The notes beneath the pieces were generated by a model. The model had not been told where the DNA came from. It worked only from the letters and a program-made list of their open reading frames with translations, and searched no databases. The translations under genes and the position numbers were made by a program. A stretch of DNA of 64,000 nt from an uncultured Christensenella sp. (GTDB taxonomy: Bacteria > Bacillota > Clostridia > Christensenellales > Borkfalkiaceae): assembly GCA_910578195.1 (NCBI GenBank), contig CAJTOY010000003.1, positions 211,811 through 275,810 of the forward strand. The letters are read 5' to 3'. Shown one piece after another: positions 7,616 to 16,586 of the stretch. Within the stretch, counting starts at the first letter, position 1. Every line of letters starts with the position of its first letter.

Positions 7616-9493
7616 ATGAGTAATATCAACAATCTTTTCAATTTCGGGAGGAGCATTCCTGCACCTTTTGACCGCGTAAACAAGAGAGTCAAAGTTCAAT
7701 CTCGGTATGGAGATAAAGGCGAATCGACGTTATGCGGAAATGTAGTAAAAGCTATCAATGCTTATTGCGCTTGCGTAGATGGTAGCGGGCAGGGCGCTGT
7801 AGGAACATTAGAAATGTCTGGAACAAAATGTGTTGCAGAATATAAATCTTCCACAGGGCCGAACAGTTATCATCTTGTCGTTTATGATATGAGTAACGGC
7901 GCGTTGATGGCAAGCGTATATGAAACAGACAGTGAGAGTATTGAAATCTATAAGCTTGATTCGGGAAACCGTGACGGGGCGGCAGTAATATTTGCTATGA
8001 TACCGGCTTTACTTACGGATACCGAATTCAGTGAAAAGCTCAATGAGTACAGTCAGCATAGACAGAACGGGTTTTCCGATATGAATGCGGCAACCGAGTG
8101 TTTGGCAATCTTATGCGACAACGTTTATCGTCGTGCAAAAGATCCTACTTGTGGAGCGCATATCAAAGTGGAATTAGAACCCTCTGGCAATTTAACAAGA
8201 GTATCGAGAACACAACTCGACGCTGGAAAGTACACCCCGCAAACTGTTGTGGCAGGGGAATTTTCGATATTTGCAAGGATGGGGGCATCGGCAACAATCG
8301 GTAAGGCGGAAGTAATAATCGAGCAGAAAGATTTTCTTGGAAAGTTTGCATTGCACGCGCGTACTTTTACGCCTATGGAGCAGGCACTTATTCCCGAACT
8401 TCCCGATTGGTATGTTATTCCGCAAGAAGTAGTCGATGTTTGTAAACATGCTTCGGTTACAACGGGCAAGCCCACGCAGATGCGTAATTTCCTTTTACGC
8501 GGACCGGCAGGTACAGGCAAAACTATGGGAGCAAAAGCTATTGCGGCTGGACTCGGTTTACCGTACATGAAATATACGTGTTCGGCACAGACCGAAATAT
8601 ATGACTTTATCGGTCAGATATTTCCCGATTCCGAAAACGCTTCAACCGGCAACGCAACACTTGATGCAGAGTTAAAAGAGTTAAAAGCGATGGGAGGTAT
8701 TACATATCCTAATGTAGCCAAGATAATGAACCTTCCCGGTCTAGATGATATGGATTACGATCCCGAAGGAGTATTTAAAGCTCTTACAGGAACGGAAAAA
8801 CCCGGTGTAAAGTCTCAGGACTGTATGGAAGTCGTTCTCAAAATGGTAACGGAAAAAGTCAAGGCATTAAGCAAACGTGTAGAACCGAAAAAAGACGGAG
8901 GACAGAGTTTTTCCTATGTCGAAACGGATTTCATAAAGGCTCTCGAACACGGTTACGTTGTAGAGATACAGGAGCCTACTACGATTATGCAGCCGGGAGT
9001 GCTTGTAGGATTGAACTCGCTCTTAGAGCAGGAAGGTTCGATAACGCTACCCACCGGCAAGATTATTAAACGTCATCCCGACGCTGTTGTTGTGGTAACG
9101 ACAAATATCAGTTATGAGGGGTGCCGTGGGATGAACCAAAGTATCGTAGACAGAATGAATCTGGTTAAAGACGTGGAATTGCCTACGCCCGAGGTTATGG
9201 TTCAACGTGCGATGAGCGTTACCGGTTCTACGGACGAGTATTTAGTTTCCAAGATGGTAAAGGTCGTAAATAATATGTCCGAATACTGTCGCAAGAACGC
9301 AATAACGGATGGAACGGTCGGTATGAGAAGTCTTCTGGATTGGATTGTCAGTAGCGAGATAACTGGCAATGCCTATGAATCGGCATTAAGCACTATTATC
9401 AGTAAAGCTACAGCGGTCGAAGACGACAGAGAAGCACTGATTGTAATACTGGAGCAAGAATTTGCGCCCAGACGTCGCAGAAGTGCAGCATAA
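7616..9493 (+). CDS. MoxR-type AAA+ ATPase
   Basis: The 625-residue protein has an N-terminal region of about 280 residues of unknown fold and a MoxR/CobS-like AAA+ domain. The Walker A is GPAGTGKT at residues 296-303. The Walker B position reads VVEIQEPT (about 455) instead of the usual LLxDE. A sensor-1 VVVVTTN and a Gln-Ser-rich sensor-2 region follow. It lies 26 bases before a VWA protein, the standard partner of MoxR ATPases, which act as chaperone-like remodelling machines (CobS-CobT, for example). ATP binding looks intact, and the altered Walker B still offers acidic residues. The substrate is unknown. Confidence 0.8.
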   Translation: MSNINNLFNFGRSIPAPFDRVNKRVKVQSRYGDKGESTLCGNVVKAINAYCACVDGSGQGAVGTLEMSGTKCVAEYKSSTGPNSYHLVVYDMSNGALMASVYETDSESIEIYKLDSGNRDGAAVIFAMIPALLTDTEFSEKLNEYSQHRQNGFSDMNAATECLAILCDNVYRRAKDPTCGAHIKVELEPSGNLTRVSRTQLDAGKYTPQTVVAGEFSIFARMGASATIGKAEVIIEQKDFLGKFALHARTFTPMEQALIPELPDWYVIPQEVVDVCKHASVTTGKPTQMRNFLLRGPAGTGKTMGAKAIAAGLGLPYMKYTCSAQTEIYDFIGQIFPDSENASTGNATLDAELKELKAMGGITYPNVAKIMNLPGLDDMDYDPEGVFKALTGTEKPGVKSQDCMEVVLKMVTEKVKALSKRVEPKKDGGQSFSYVETDFIKALEHGYVVEIQEPTTIMQPGVLVGLNSLLEQEGSITLPTGKIIKRHPDAVVVVTTNISYEGCRGMNQSIVDRMNLVKDVELPTPEVMVQRAMSVTGSTDEYLVSKMVKVVNNMSEYCRKNAITDGTVGMRSLLDWIVSSEITGNAYESALSTIISKATAVEDDREALIVILEQEFAPRRRRSAA

Positions 9494-9519
9494 ATAAAAC
9501 AAGGAGGTTAAAACCCTAA

Positions 9520-11748
9520 ATGGCATTAAGGGTGAATCACAAACTCGTTAAGCAACGTCTTAACGAAAAACGTAGCAGTATATCAGACCGCCAATTCTTC
9601 GTGTCTCGCATTTTAGCGGGACATTTTGAAGATATGGCGGCAGTGCAGACACGTCGTTACAACTATCAGCGTCGTGTTCGCGTAGTGATTGTTTGGGAAC
9701 CTAAAAACAAAGACATCGCCTGTACGGACAATATGAAAATATGGATCAATGCAGGACATCCGATGGTAACAAACGTTAAGGGCAGGGAAAACCGGTATCA
9801 CATAATTTGCGGGCTATTTGCTCACGAATTGGGACACGTTCTCTATACTGATTTCCTTTCATCTCAGACACACGCAAATTATTTAGCGGCATATCGTTGG
9901 TATCCGACACCGCCCGTTTTCACAATGCCGGCGGACGTGAGACGCGAAAATGAGTTTTGGGAGTATGTCAAGCTTGACAAGATGAATCTTGCAGTTGCGC
10001 AACAGATTGTGCATCATATCAGCAATATTCTCGAGGACGGCTATATCGAAAACCGAATTCTGAACAACTTTCCCGGAACGCTTGGTTGCGGACTGGAAGA
10101 GGTTCGTGCTTCGCAGTTTGAGGAAATGCCGACGGTAACACAGCTTATCGAAAAAGAAGAAAACGGCGAGATGCATATTTGCGAAAGCATGTTCCAGCTT
10201 ATGTTGGCTTATGCAAAGTTCGGAGAAATCAAGTACGGTGATGAACCGTTGTCGGATATTCGTATTAAAACGGTTTTCGGACTTTTAAACGAAATTGATG
10301 ACGCAGTCAAAACCCGTTCCAGCAAGACTCGTTTGGGTATAGTAAACCTGATACTTATTCGTTGCTGGGATTACATAAAAGAGTATTGTGAAATTTGCAA
10401 AGAGAAGCAAAAGGAAGCAGCGGAAGCCGATTTGAGTGCAGACATTTCTGAAACGGTCGCAGGAATGATGAGAAAATCTATGTCGGGCGGCAGTTCACTC
10501 GGTAAGGGTACAAGTATGCCCGTACCTGAGAAAGACGGTGAGGAAGAAGCAAGTGCCACAGAAAAAAGCAGAGCGGCGACCAAAACAGAAGCTGAATCGG
10601 AGAAAAATGAAGAAAACTCCGAAACAGCAGGCTCTAAGTCGGAGTCCGAAGGTGAAGAAGAGGGTACGAAAGGCGAGACGGAAGAACCGCTTTCGGACGT
10701 TTCCGAAACCGAAACCGGAAGATTGCCGCTCGTGCAAACAACTGAAGTTTCCGTACCTGAAGGCGGCACCGTTGAATACGAAGAGTACAAACGTGAAGTC
10801 TATGACAAAGCCGCATCAGACATTGACCGAATGCTGGATAAAATGGCAGAAAAAGCAGCCTGTAAGGAAATGGAGAACGAACGACTTTCCGAATTGAATG
10901 AGTTCGCTCAAAATATCTCTTACGGCAACATCCATTCCGGCGTTAATATCCGCGTAAACCGCATAACTGAAGTGGACGACGTTCTCATTGAACAGTACCA
11001 AGCTATTTGCGGACCGCTCTTAAATATTTCAAGGCAGCTTAAAAAGAATTTAGTTAAGCAGCTCGAAGATAGCAGACGCGGTGGGAAGCAAACGGGATTA
11101 CTTATGGGGCGCAAACTTGATACGCACGCAATTCATCGTAATGACGGGAAGCTGTTCTACAAGAATGTGTTACCGAATGAAACTCCCGAATTGGCTGTAG
11201 GCTTACTGTTGGATGAATCTGGTTCTATGGGCTGTTGTGATCGCTGCACTTATGCAAGAGCGGCGGCAATCATTCTTTATGATTTTTGTCGTAGCTTAAA
11301 TATTCCGGTTACAGTCTACGGACACAGCACCGGAGCCAGAAGCGACCAAACCGTACAGCTGTATTCTTATGCAGAGTTTGACAGTATCGATAACGACGAC
11401 AGGTACAGGATGATGGATATTCGGGCGCGAAACAACAACCGCGACGGTGCACCTTTGCGGTACGTTGCGGAACAGCTTGTAGCGCGTCCCGAACAAGTTA
11501 AAATCCTAATACTGGTATCAGACGGTCAACCTGCAGACTACGGTTATATGGGAACCGCAGCAGAAGAAGATTTGCGCGGCATTAGAAAAGAGTATCAGAG
11601 AAAAGGTGTATTGTTTGTGGCCGCCGCCATTGGCGACGATAAGCAGAACATCGAGCGCATCTATGGTGATTCCTTTATGGACATTACCGATTTGCAGCAA
11701 TTACCTGTAAAACTGACTTCGGTAGTGAAGCGGCATATTCGGGTATGA
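9520..11748 (+). CDS. VWA-domain protein with HELGH motif, MoxR partner
   Basis: The 742-residue protein resembles CobT-like partners of MoxR ATPases. The N-terminal part carries a zinc-metallopeptidase-like HELGH (residues 102-106) followed by NILEDGYIE, a possible Glu ligand. A long acidic Ser/Glu-rich linker covers about residues 330-415. The C-terminal third is a von Willebrand A domain with a complete MIDAS start, D565-E-S-G-S569, and a later VSDGQPADYG. AAGGAGG precedes the start. Whether the HELGH site is catalytic cannot be told from sequence. The acidic linker matches the one between domains in CobT. Confidence 0.75.
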   Translation: MALRVNHKLVKQRLNEKRSSISDRQFFVSRILAGHFEDMAAVQTRRYNYQRRVRVVIVWEPKNKDIACTDNMKIWINAGHPMVTNVKGRENRYHIICGLFAHELGHVLYTDFLSSQTHANYLAAYRWYPTPPVFTMPADVRRENEFWEYVKLDKMNLAVAQQIVHHISNILEDGYIENRILNNFPGTLGCGLEEVRASQFEEMPTVTQLIEKEENGEMHICESMFQLMLAYAKFGEIKYGDEPLSDIRIKTVFGLLNEIDDAVKTRSSKTRLGIVNLILIRCWDYIKEYCEICKEKQKEAAEADLSADISETVAGMMRKSMSGGSSLGKGTSMPVPEKDGEEEASATEKSRAATKTEAESEKNEENSETAGSKSESEGEEEGTKGETEEPLSDVSETETGRLPLVQTTEVSVPEGGTVEYEEYKREVYDKAASDIDRMLDKMAEKAACKEMENERLSELNEFAQNISYGNIHSGVNIRVNRITEVDDVLIEQYQAICGPLLNISRQLKKNLVKQLEDSRRGGKQTGLLMGRKLDTHAIHRNDGKLFYKNVLPNETPELAVGLLLDESGSMGCCDRCTYARAAAIILYDFCRSLNIPVTVYGHSTGARSDQTVQLYSYAEFDSIDNDDRYRMMDIRARNNNRDGAPLRYVAEQLVARPEQVKILILVSDGQPADYGYMGTAAEEDLRGIRKEYQRKGVLFVAAAIGDDKQNIERIYGDSFMDITDLQQLPVKLTSVVKRHIRV

Positions 11749-11768
11749 AATTCAAAACAAAATCAGTT

Positions 11769-11796
11769 AGGGCAGTCGAGCTTTATCGGCTGCCCT
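11769..11796 (+). other. Intercistronic hairpin without U-tract
   Basis: AGGGCAGTCGA (11769-11779) pairs with TCGGCTGCCCT (11786-11796) with one G-U pair and a 6-base loop. No T run follows, so it is more likely an RNA processing or stability element than a terminator. The next ribosome binding site begins 13 bases later. Confidence 0.5.
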
Positions 11797-11821
11797 GATA
11801 ATTTACAAAAGGAGAACTATT

Positions 11822-12319
11822 ATGAAACTAAATTATGAACTGGTCGGCACGCTTAATATAACTGCTGACGAAATCGATATCACTGATCCTTGTTACGATA
11901 AGGACGTGTGGTGTCGCACTCGAAAGCCCATTACTCCCGGAGAATACAACTGCTATGTCGGTATAGGAAGCAATAAAAACTGGGGAACCCGTGTTTATAT
12001 GCTCATTCTTTTGGCGGCGGACGTGGATTTAGACTCCAAAGGTGATGTGGAAAATGTAGGTACTATCGGCGTAGACGCTGGTATGGCTGGATTCTTTGAA
12101 AACAAACCGGATTATTCCGATGATGAATGGAATAAGATTTGCGATTACGTTTTCGAGGGCTTCGGAACAGGCGACTCAAAAAAACATTGGATAGTTGATG
12201 CCGACACACCGTTACGGTGTAAAGGATTTTTCAGCGAGTCTGGTATTGGTGACGGCGAATATGTTGTTTATCAGTTAAATAAACGCAATAGAATTGTTGG
12301 CTATAAACTCGCATTTTAA
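11822..12319 (+). CDS. DUF4241-like protein
   Basis: The 165-residue protein has the pattern of DUF4241-type proteins: ITDPCYD near the N-terminus, PGEYNCYVGI, WGTRVYMLIL, GTIGVDAGMAGFFENKPDY in the centre, and an SGIGDGEYVVYQL ending. The family is widespread in bacteria and some phages without a proven function; the invariant Asp and Gly residues suggest a ligand-binding beta fold. It follows a hairpin and has an AAAGGAGA ribosome binding site. The next gene lies 11 bases downstream, so both belong to one unit. Confidence 0.6.
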   Translation: MKLNYELVGTLNITADEIDITDPCYDKDVWCRTRKPITPGEYNCYVGIGSNKNWGTRVYMLILLAADVDLDSKGDVENVGTIGVDAGMAGFFENKPDYSDDEWNKICDYVFEGFGTGDSKKHWIVDADTPLRCKGFFSESGIGDGEYVVYQLNKRNRIVGYKLAF

Positions 12320-12330
12320 CGGAGGCGGCT

Positions 12331-12777
12331 ATGAAAAAAGTTTATTTTGCAGCACCGCTTTTTTGTAAGAGCGAAAGAGATTTTAACTGTGCTTTAACGG
12401 AGATTCTTGAAGAACATGGCTATAAGGTCTTTCTTCCGCAACGTGACGGGTATGAGGCAATAGAATTAATGGGCATGTCCGAGTCGGAAAAGGTAAAACT
12501 GATTTTCGATAAAGACACATCTGAGATATTGAATTCGGACGTTTTCTTCATGGTTTTAGACGGGAGAGTACCGGATGATGGCGCTTGTGTAGAGCTTGGA
12601 ATAGCTTATGCAAACGGCAAAAAATGCTACGGTGTTAAGACGGATGCTCGTTCATTAGAATACTATATGGATTTAAATCCGCTGATTGCCGGTTGCTTCT
12701 CAAAAATTTTCTATGGCAGAGGTGAGGATTCTTTATATACAGAGTTGAAGCTCTTTTTAGAAAAGCAATCCTTATAA
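12331..12777 (+). CDS. Nucleoside 2-deoxyribosyltransferase-like protein
   Basis: The 148-residue protein fits the nucleoside 2-deoxyribosyltransferase family. It has an N-terminal KKVYFAAPLF strand and SERDFN, a central Asp-rich strand (DVFFMVLDGRVPDD) and the catalytic-site pattern D83-G-A-C-V-E88-L-G-I-A-Y-A. Enzymes of this fold move or hydrolyse the N-glycosidic bond of deoxynucleosides; some relatives act on modified nucleotides in phages and defence systems. The length is normal for the family. The substrate cannot be read from sequence. GGAGGCGG precedes the start. Confidence 0.75.
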   Translation: MKKVYFAAPLFCKSERDFNCALTEILEEHGYKVFLPQRDGYEAIELMGMSESEKVKLIFDKDTSEILNSDVFFMVLDGRVPDDGACVELGIAYANGKKCYGVKTDARSLEYYMDLNPLIAGCFSKIFYGRGEDSLYTELKLFLEKQSL

Positions 12778-12801
12778 AAATTTACGGAGGACTAAAATTT
12801 T

Positions 12802-13233
12802 ATGGAATTAGTATTATTCAAAGATTTATTAGATGACGATGCTGAACCCCAGTATGGTCTTTTAGAAGACAGGGACGAACCGAGTGTTGTTTGTTTATGC
12901 TGCGGTAGTGAAGTTGAGTTCGGTGATTATGAGATTATCGAGCGACTTCCTTGGCAGGATTTTTCATCGGCAGTCAAACAAAGCAAGAAGAGCAAGTATG
13001 TTGTGTGCATGGATTCTTCGTGGGTAAGAGATTCGCAAATGCTGGACACATCGGGACTTACTGACAGTGAGTTTAACGATGTTATGGACAGCGACAACGA
13101 TAACTTTTATCGCGATATGGAACCCAATCCGTTCATAGCAATAATCGAAGCCGCATCGGAAGATGAGGCATGTCAGAAAGCAGCAGAGCAGAAGCGCTAC
13201 GACAAGCGTTGTCTGTTCGCAATAAAAATTTAA
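12802..13233 (+). CDS. Hypothetical acidic protein with CxxC
   Basis: The 143-residue protein is strongly acidic. It has a single CxxC near the N-terminus (VCLCCGSEVEFGDYEIIERL), which may be half a zinc ribbon. The C-terminal part (IAIIEAASEDEACQKAAEQ) resembles the small alpha-beta repeat seen in other accessory proteins of mobile elements. GGAGG precedes the start. No family or function assigned. Confidence 0.5.
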   Translation: MELVLFKDLLDDDAEPQYGLLEDRDEPSVVCLCCGSEVEFGDYEIIERLPWQDFSSAVKQSKKSKYVVCMDSSWVRDSQMLDTSGLTDSEFNDVMDSDNDNFYRDMEPNPFIAIIEAASEDEACQKAAEQKRYDKRCLFAIKI

Positions 13234-13252
13234 TTTAACAGGAGATAAAAAT

Positions 13253-14362
13253 ATGCATTTTATAACACTTGTCGCCGTAGAAGTCGGCGATTATCCTATC
13301 TGCAAAATAGCTGATGCAAGAATCAATGCTGAAATAGCTGCTTTGTCTAAAATCAAAGCTGATTCAATTCCCGATAAGGTGCTTGTTAAGTGCCGTCTTA
13401 CGGAATTGAGATCACTCACCAATTCATTCGCAAGGGCAGTTGATAGTGCAGTCGAGTATAAACTTGAACCATACTGTGAATGCACCGAGAATGAAGAATA
13501 CTTGGAGTTTATGGACGAAACCGAAAATCTCAAACAGCAGTATGAGTCTGGTGAAGACTGTATTAAGCTTCCAAGTGGCAAAATCGTGCAGGCATATTCC
13601 ATGCACAATAAGTTCTGCATTAAGGATGGTCTCGTTTATGAAAAGAATTTCGGACAATTAAAGCAGGACAAACGCTCCAAAAGAGCTAAAAAGATGATTG
13701 CGCTTCCGCAGTATCCATTCAAAAAGCTTTATAAGACATTCGAAGAGTTTGCCGAGAAATATTGTGGCTACAACTACGATGAAGAGAAAGAAGCTTATGG
13801 ATATTACTGCAATCCAAACTCGTTCTGGGATTGGTACAGAATAGGAGGACGTTGGCCTTGCTTGTTCCTTGTAAAAGCTGATTGCGAGGAGTATGCTCCC
13901 GGCAATTATGATGAGGACTACAAAATGCCTACACCGCCTGAAGGATATAAGTGGGCAAGCGCGGCAAGGAAAAAAGATATTCAGTGGGCGGCTCTCATTG
14001 AGTTCAAGAAAAAGCGTATGGCAGAGCGTTTTGAGTTCTTGCGCAGTGCTTTTGAGAAGAAGGAACTGCCCAAAGATGAGTGGTACTTAAAACTGAAGGA
14101 AGACGGCATTTACGACTATGAAAATTACGCAGTTTATCTAAACGGAGAGTCTTTCGAGGACAATCTGATTCGCCGTAAGTACCTTGTCGATTCCGATTAT
14201 TTGTCCTTACCTTGCTACTATGTTGATGATGAATATTGGCATACGCAAAGCGGTTGGTGGGGCAGTTCGGATGATGACGGAGAGTGGAAAGAAAAACTCA
14301 AAAAGTTCTATGACAGTCTTTCCGACGATGCTGTTCTGGTAAGCGTTGATTGTCACGATTAA
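13253..14362 (+). CDS. Phage/element protein with a WDWYRIGGRW motif
   Basis: The 369-residue protein carries a striking motif, NPNSFWDWYRIGGRW, at residues 187-201. I have seen similar Trp/Tyr/Gly-Gly motifs in uncharacterised phage and plasmid proteins. The N-terminus (MHFITLVAVEV) is a hydrophobic strand, not a signal peptide. Around the motif lie YCGYNYDEEKEAYGYYCNPN and an aromatic-rich C-terminal end (HTQSGWWGSSDDDGEW). Activity is unknown; the conserved aromatic pocket suggests a binding or catalytic site. CAGGAGA precedes the start, and AAGGAGG of the next gene follows. Confidence 0.55.
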   Translation: MHFITLVAVEVGDYPICKIADARINAEIAALSKIKADSIPDKVLVKCRLTELRSLTNSFARAVDSAVEYKLEPYCECTENEEYLEFMDETENLKQQYESGEDCIKLPSGKIVQAYSMHNKFCIKDGLVYEKNFGQLKQDKRSKRAKKMIALPQYPFKKLYKTFEEFAEKYCGYNYDEEKEAYGYYCNPNSFWDWYRIGGRWPCLFLVKADCEEYAPGNYDEDYKMPTPPEGYKWASAARKKDIQWAALIEFKKKRMAERFEFLRSAFEKKELPKDEWYLKLKEDGIYDYENYAVYLNGESFEDNLIRRKYLVDSDYLSLPCYYVDDEYWHTQSGWWGSSDDDGEWKEKLKKFYDSLSDDAVLVSVDCHD

Positions 14363-14378
14363 CAAGGAGGACAAGACT

Positions 14379-15047
14379 ATGCCTAATTGGTGTTCTACTG
14401 GAATTACATTTTACTCGGAACACAAAAAAGAGATAAAAATGCTCAAACAAAGAATCGTTGAGATTTACAACGGACCGGCAACACGAGAAAATGATTTTGG
14501 AAAAGGTTGGCTGGGGGATTATGCTAATAAGTTTTACCCTGAGATCGGCTCCGAAAAAATTAATTGCAGAGGTTGTATCGGTCATATCGATGACACTGTG
14601 CTCCATGTGGACAAGTATTTTGCATTTAGCATAAGTACCGAAACCGCATGGAGTGCAAAAATAGGCTTATGGTTTAAGATTTTAAAAGATTTTTACCCTG
14701 ACATAAAATTGGCTTATATAGCTGAAGAAAGTGGCAACGTTTACTACGTAAAGTGGGATGAGACAGGCAAGTTTTATCCTGAAGAATATTACGTTGATAT
14801 CTGTTACCCGACGGCAGAGGGAGAAATCGAATATATCGAAGACCATGCATTTTATTCTTTGGGGGGAATTCATAACTGGCTCAAAGAAAACTTGCCTTTT
14901 GATTTTGAAAAGAAAGATGATGTAGATGAGCTGGAGACGGAGATAATTTCCAAACTTGATGAATGTGAAAACTCGGATGAGTATTTCTGTACGATTGCTA
15001 AATACGACAAAATACATCCGAATGAATTTGAATTCCAAAATAATTAA
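14379..15047 (+). CDS. Api92/DUF1281-like protein
   Basis: I take ATG 14379 (222 aa), nine bases after AAGGAGG, rather than an earlier in-frame start at 14346 that overlaps the previous gene. The N-terminus MPNWCSTGITFYSEHKKEI is typical of the ferredoxin-like Api92/DUF1281 group, named from a Phytophthora-related phage gene and frequent in phages and conjugative elements. The middle contains a Trp/Phe-rich segment (ETAWSAKIGLWFKILKDF) also usual for the group. Its function is unknown. Confidence 0.6.
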   Translation: MPNWCSTGITFYSEHKKEIKMLKQRIVEIYNGPATRENDFGKGWLGDYANKFYPEIGSEKINCRGCIGHIDDTVLHVDKYFAFSISTETAWSAKIGLWFKILKDFYPDIKLAYIAEESGNVYYVKWDETGKFYPEEYYVDICYPTAEGEIEYIEDHAFYSLGGIHNWLKENLPFDFEKKDDVDELETEIISKLDECENSDEYFCTIAKYDKIHPNEFEFQNN

Positions 15048-15061
15048 CAGGAGGATTAAAA

Positions 15062-15667
15062 ATGATTTTAAACAAATCGAATGAAGTCTTCGAGTTTGAA
15101 GGCAAAAAATTTAAGATAGGCGACGAAGTAATCGTCAATTCAGTAGATGCAGATTATGAGGGGCTTATAGGTGTAATAACCGAGATTCGTGATGGTGAAG
15201 ATAAAGAAACGGATAACGAAACGCCGGATATTTACTGTAACTTTTTTGAACCTGTAATTCCTGCTGAAATTGATCAACTCGAAAAGCGTTTTTCGGCAAT
15301 ATTTCAAGAACCGAGAAAACTGGAAGACATAAATCTTGACCAGGTAATTATGGCACCGGAAATGATTGATGTTATTGCCGAGTTAGAGAAAGAGACCGCA
15401 GGAAAAATCGTCTATACCATAACAGACGACTGGGCAGCTCATGGCGAACATGACACGACAGTAGAAGTGCGCTCTAATTTGCGCTCAGCGAAAGTATGCA
15501 TGCGTGAAATGATGCGGAAAGCCGTTAAATACGGCGGTGTATTTGAACATCGTGGAGAAGAGTGTTTTGTTGAAGACACTTCAGAAATGACATATCATGC
15601 ATACATTGAAGGGTTCGATGAAAGCACTCATTATTGGGTATGTATTCAGGAAAAGCAAATACGATAG
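15062..15667 (+). CDS. Hypothetical protein with KOW-like N-terminus
   Basis: The 201-residue protein begins with a segment that resembles a KOW/SH3-like barrel: FKIGDEVIVNSVDADYEGLI followed by GVITEIRD. Such motifs bind RNA, DNA or ribosomal proteins. A second part (about 115-200) contains KIVYTITDDWAAHGEHDTTV and an aromatic C-terminus. I do not recognise a full-length family. A GGAGG ribosome binding site is present. A GC-rich hairpin at 15686-15710 follows. Confidence 0.5.
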   Translation: MILNKSNEVFEFEGKKFKIGDEVIVNSVDADYEGLIGVITEIRDGEDKETDNETPDIYCNFFEPVIPAEIDQLEKRFSAIFQEPRKLEDINLDQVIMAPEMIDVIAELEKETAGKIVYTITDDWAAHGEHDTTVEVRSNLRSAKVCMREMMRKAVKYGGVFEHRGEECFVEDTSEMTYHAYIEGFDESTHYWVCIQEKQIR

Positions 15668-15685
15668 ACAAGCAGCAGAAAGTTG

Positions 15686-15710
15686 GCGGGGCTGATACAT
15701 TCAGCCCCGC
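15686..15710 (+). other. Intercistronic hairpin without U-tract
   Basis: GCGGGGCTGA (15686-15695) pairs perfectly with TCAGCCCCGC (15701-15710) over a TACAT loop. There is no T run after it. It sits between the stop at 15667 and the TTAGGAG ribosome binding site of the gene at 15740. Confidence 0.55.
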
Positions 15711-15739
15711 TATCTAAAAACAATTTAGGAGAAATTTTT

Positions 15740-16156
15740 ATGATAAGAATTACAACAAAAGTAGGCGACCTTTTTATGGAAGCCGAAAACGAAAGGGAGG
15801 AATCAGACCGCATAAAGCTGTACGATTCCTATTCCAGATATTTAGAGTATCTTCCGCTTGAAAGCGTCTCACCTTATGAAACGGTTGCTCAATATTGCAA
15901 CAAGGTAATTCGTAGGCTTGAAGAGTGCGATTCTGTGGACGAAATTCTTAAATATCTCGGTATCAGTTCCTATACAACAGGACAATCGTGGACTCACTTG
16001 CTGGAATACATTTATTCGTTTGATGGCTATGACTACGATTCGGAAGCCGATAGGTATTATGAATTGCCGAGCGGTGAAGAGATAACAAGGTTTACCGTAT
16101 TGGCAAACGATTGTGTAAACATTATCGGCAGTACATACGTCCTGAGATGCAATTAG
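15740..16156 (+). CDS. Hypothetical acidic protein
   Basis: ATG 15740 (138 aa) has TTAGGAG ten bases upstream. An earlier in-frame start at 15683 would lie across the intercistronic hairpin and is rejected. The protein is acidic and mostly helical, with segments FMEAENEREESDRIKLYDSY and VIRRLEECDSVDEILKYLG, then a Tyr/Asp-rich stretch (YDYDSEADRYYELPSGEE). No Cys cluster or membrane segment. No family recognised. Confidence 0.5.
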   Translation: MIRITTKVGDLFMEAENEREESDRIKLYDSYSRYLEYLPLESVSPYETVAQYCNKVIRRLEECDSVDEILKYLGISSYTTGQSWTHLLEYIYSFDGYDYDSEADRYYELPSGEEITRFTVLANDCVNIIGSTYVLRCN

Positions 16157-16165
16157 GAGGCGGCT

Positions 16166-16336
16166 ATGGATAAGAAAATCAGATATTCCGCAAAAAATAT
16201 GCGCCCTGATTGTAACGAAAGAGATTGCTTTACTTGCAATTACTTTGATCACAGCAAGGGCTATTGTTCAGCGGATAAAGAAATTAAAGACTGTTCCTAT
16301 TGCAAAAACGCATTTACGGTTGGATCCCGACAATGA
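16166..16336 (+). CDS. Cys-rich protein, N-terminal part of a frameshifted gene
   Basis: A 56-codon frame starts at ATG 16166 behind AGGAGG and ends at TGA 16334. It has six Cys in pairs (DCNERDCFTCNYF, then GYCS, then KDCSYC), a zinc-finger-like pattern. The continuation in another frame (to 16568) reads THLRLDPDNDLSYMSIG directly after the last CxxC if one A is removed from the A5 run at 16304-16308. The two frames therefore look like one ancestral protein of about 133 residues split by a one-base insertion. Either this part is made alone, or slippage at the A run restores the full product. Confidence 0.5.
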   Translation: MDKKIRYSAKNMRPDCNERDCFTCNYFDHSKGYCSADKEIKDCSYCKNAFTVGSRQ

Positions 16337-16346
16337 TTTAAGCTAT

Positions 16347-16568
16347 ATGTCAATCGGGCGCTGCGACAACGGCTTTGGAGCATTTAATTGTTCCACTGCC
16401 TTATATCGTCCGCCGGTAAAAATCATAGTCCAAAAGTATCAGGAAGAAATCAAACAAAACGTAGACGTAATTTATTACACGCCGGCATTTTGTCCGATGT
16501 GTGGTAGGAAGATAGTCGAAAACGAAAAGTTCTTAAAAGAAGAACAGGAAAGAAAAAACGAAAAATAA
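16347..16568 (+). CDS. C-terminal part of the frameshifted Cys-rich gene
   Basis: The frame contains MSIGRCDNGFGAFNC, a PPVKIIVQKYQEE strand-helix and a closing zinc-knuckle FCPMCGRKI, the usual C-terminus of a phage and element protein family of about 130 residues. ATG 16347 is the first Met that keeps this conserved part (73 aa), but it lacks a ribosome binding site. The same frame is open from a TTG at 16245, and family-like sequence begins before 16347, which argues for a frameshift of one gene rather than an independent start. Confidence 0.45.
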   Translation: MSIGRCDNGFGAFNCSTALYRPPVKIIVQKYQEEIKQNVDVIYYTPAFCPMCGRKIVENEKFLKEEQERKNEK

Positions 16569-16586
16569 AACTACAGGAGAACAAAA

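Noticed and set aside
10371..10790. Minus-strand frame with a Ser/Pro-rich product
   Set aside because: It is the shadow of the acidic Glu/Ser linker of the VWA protein and has no ribosome binding site.
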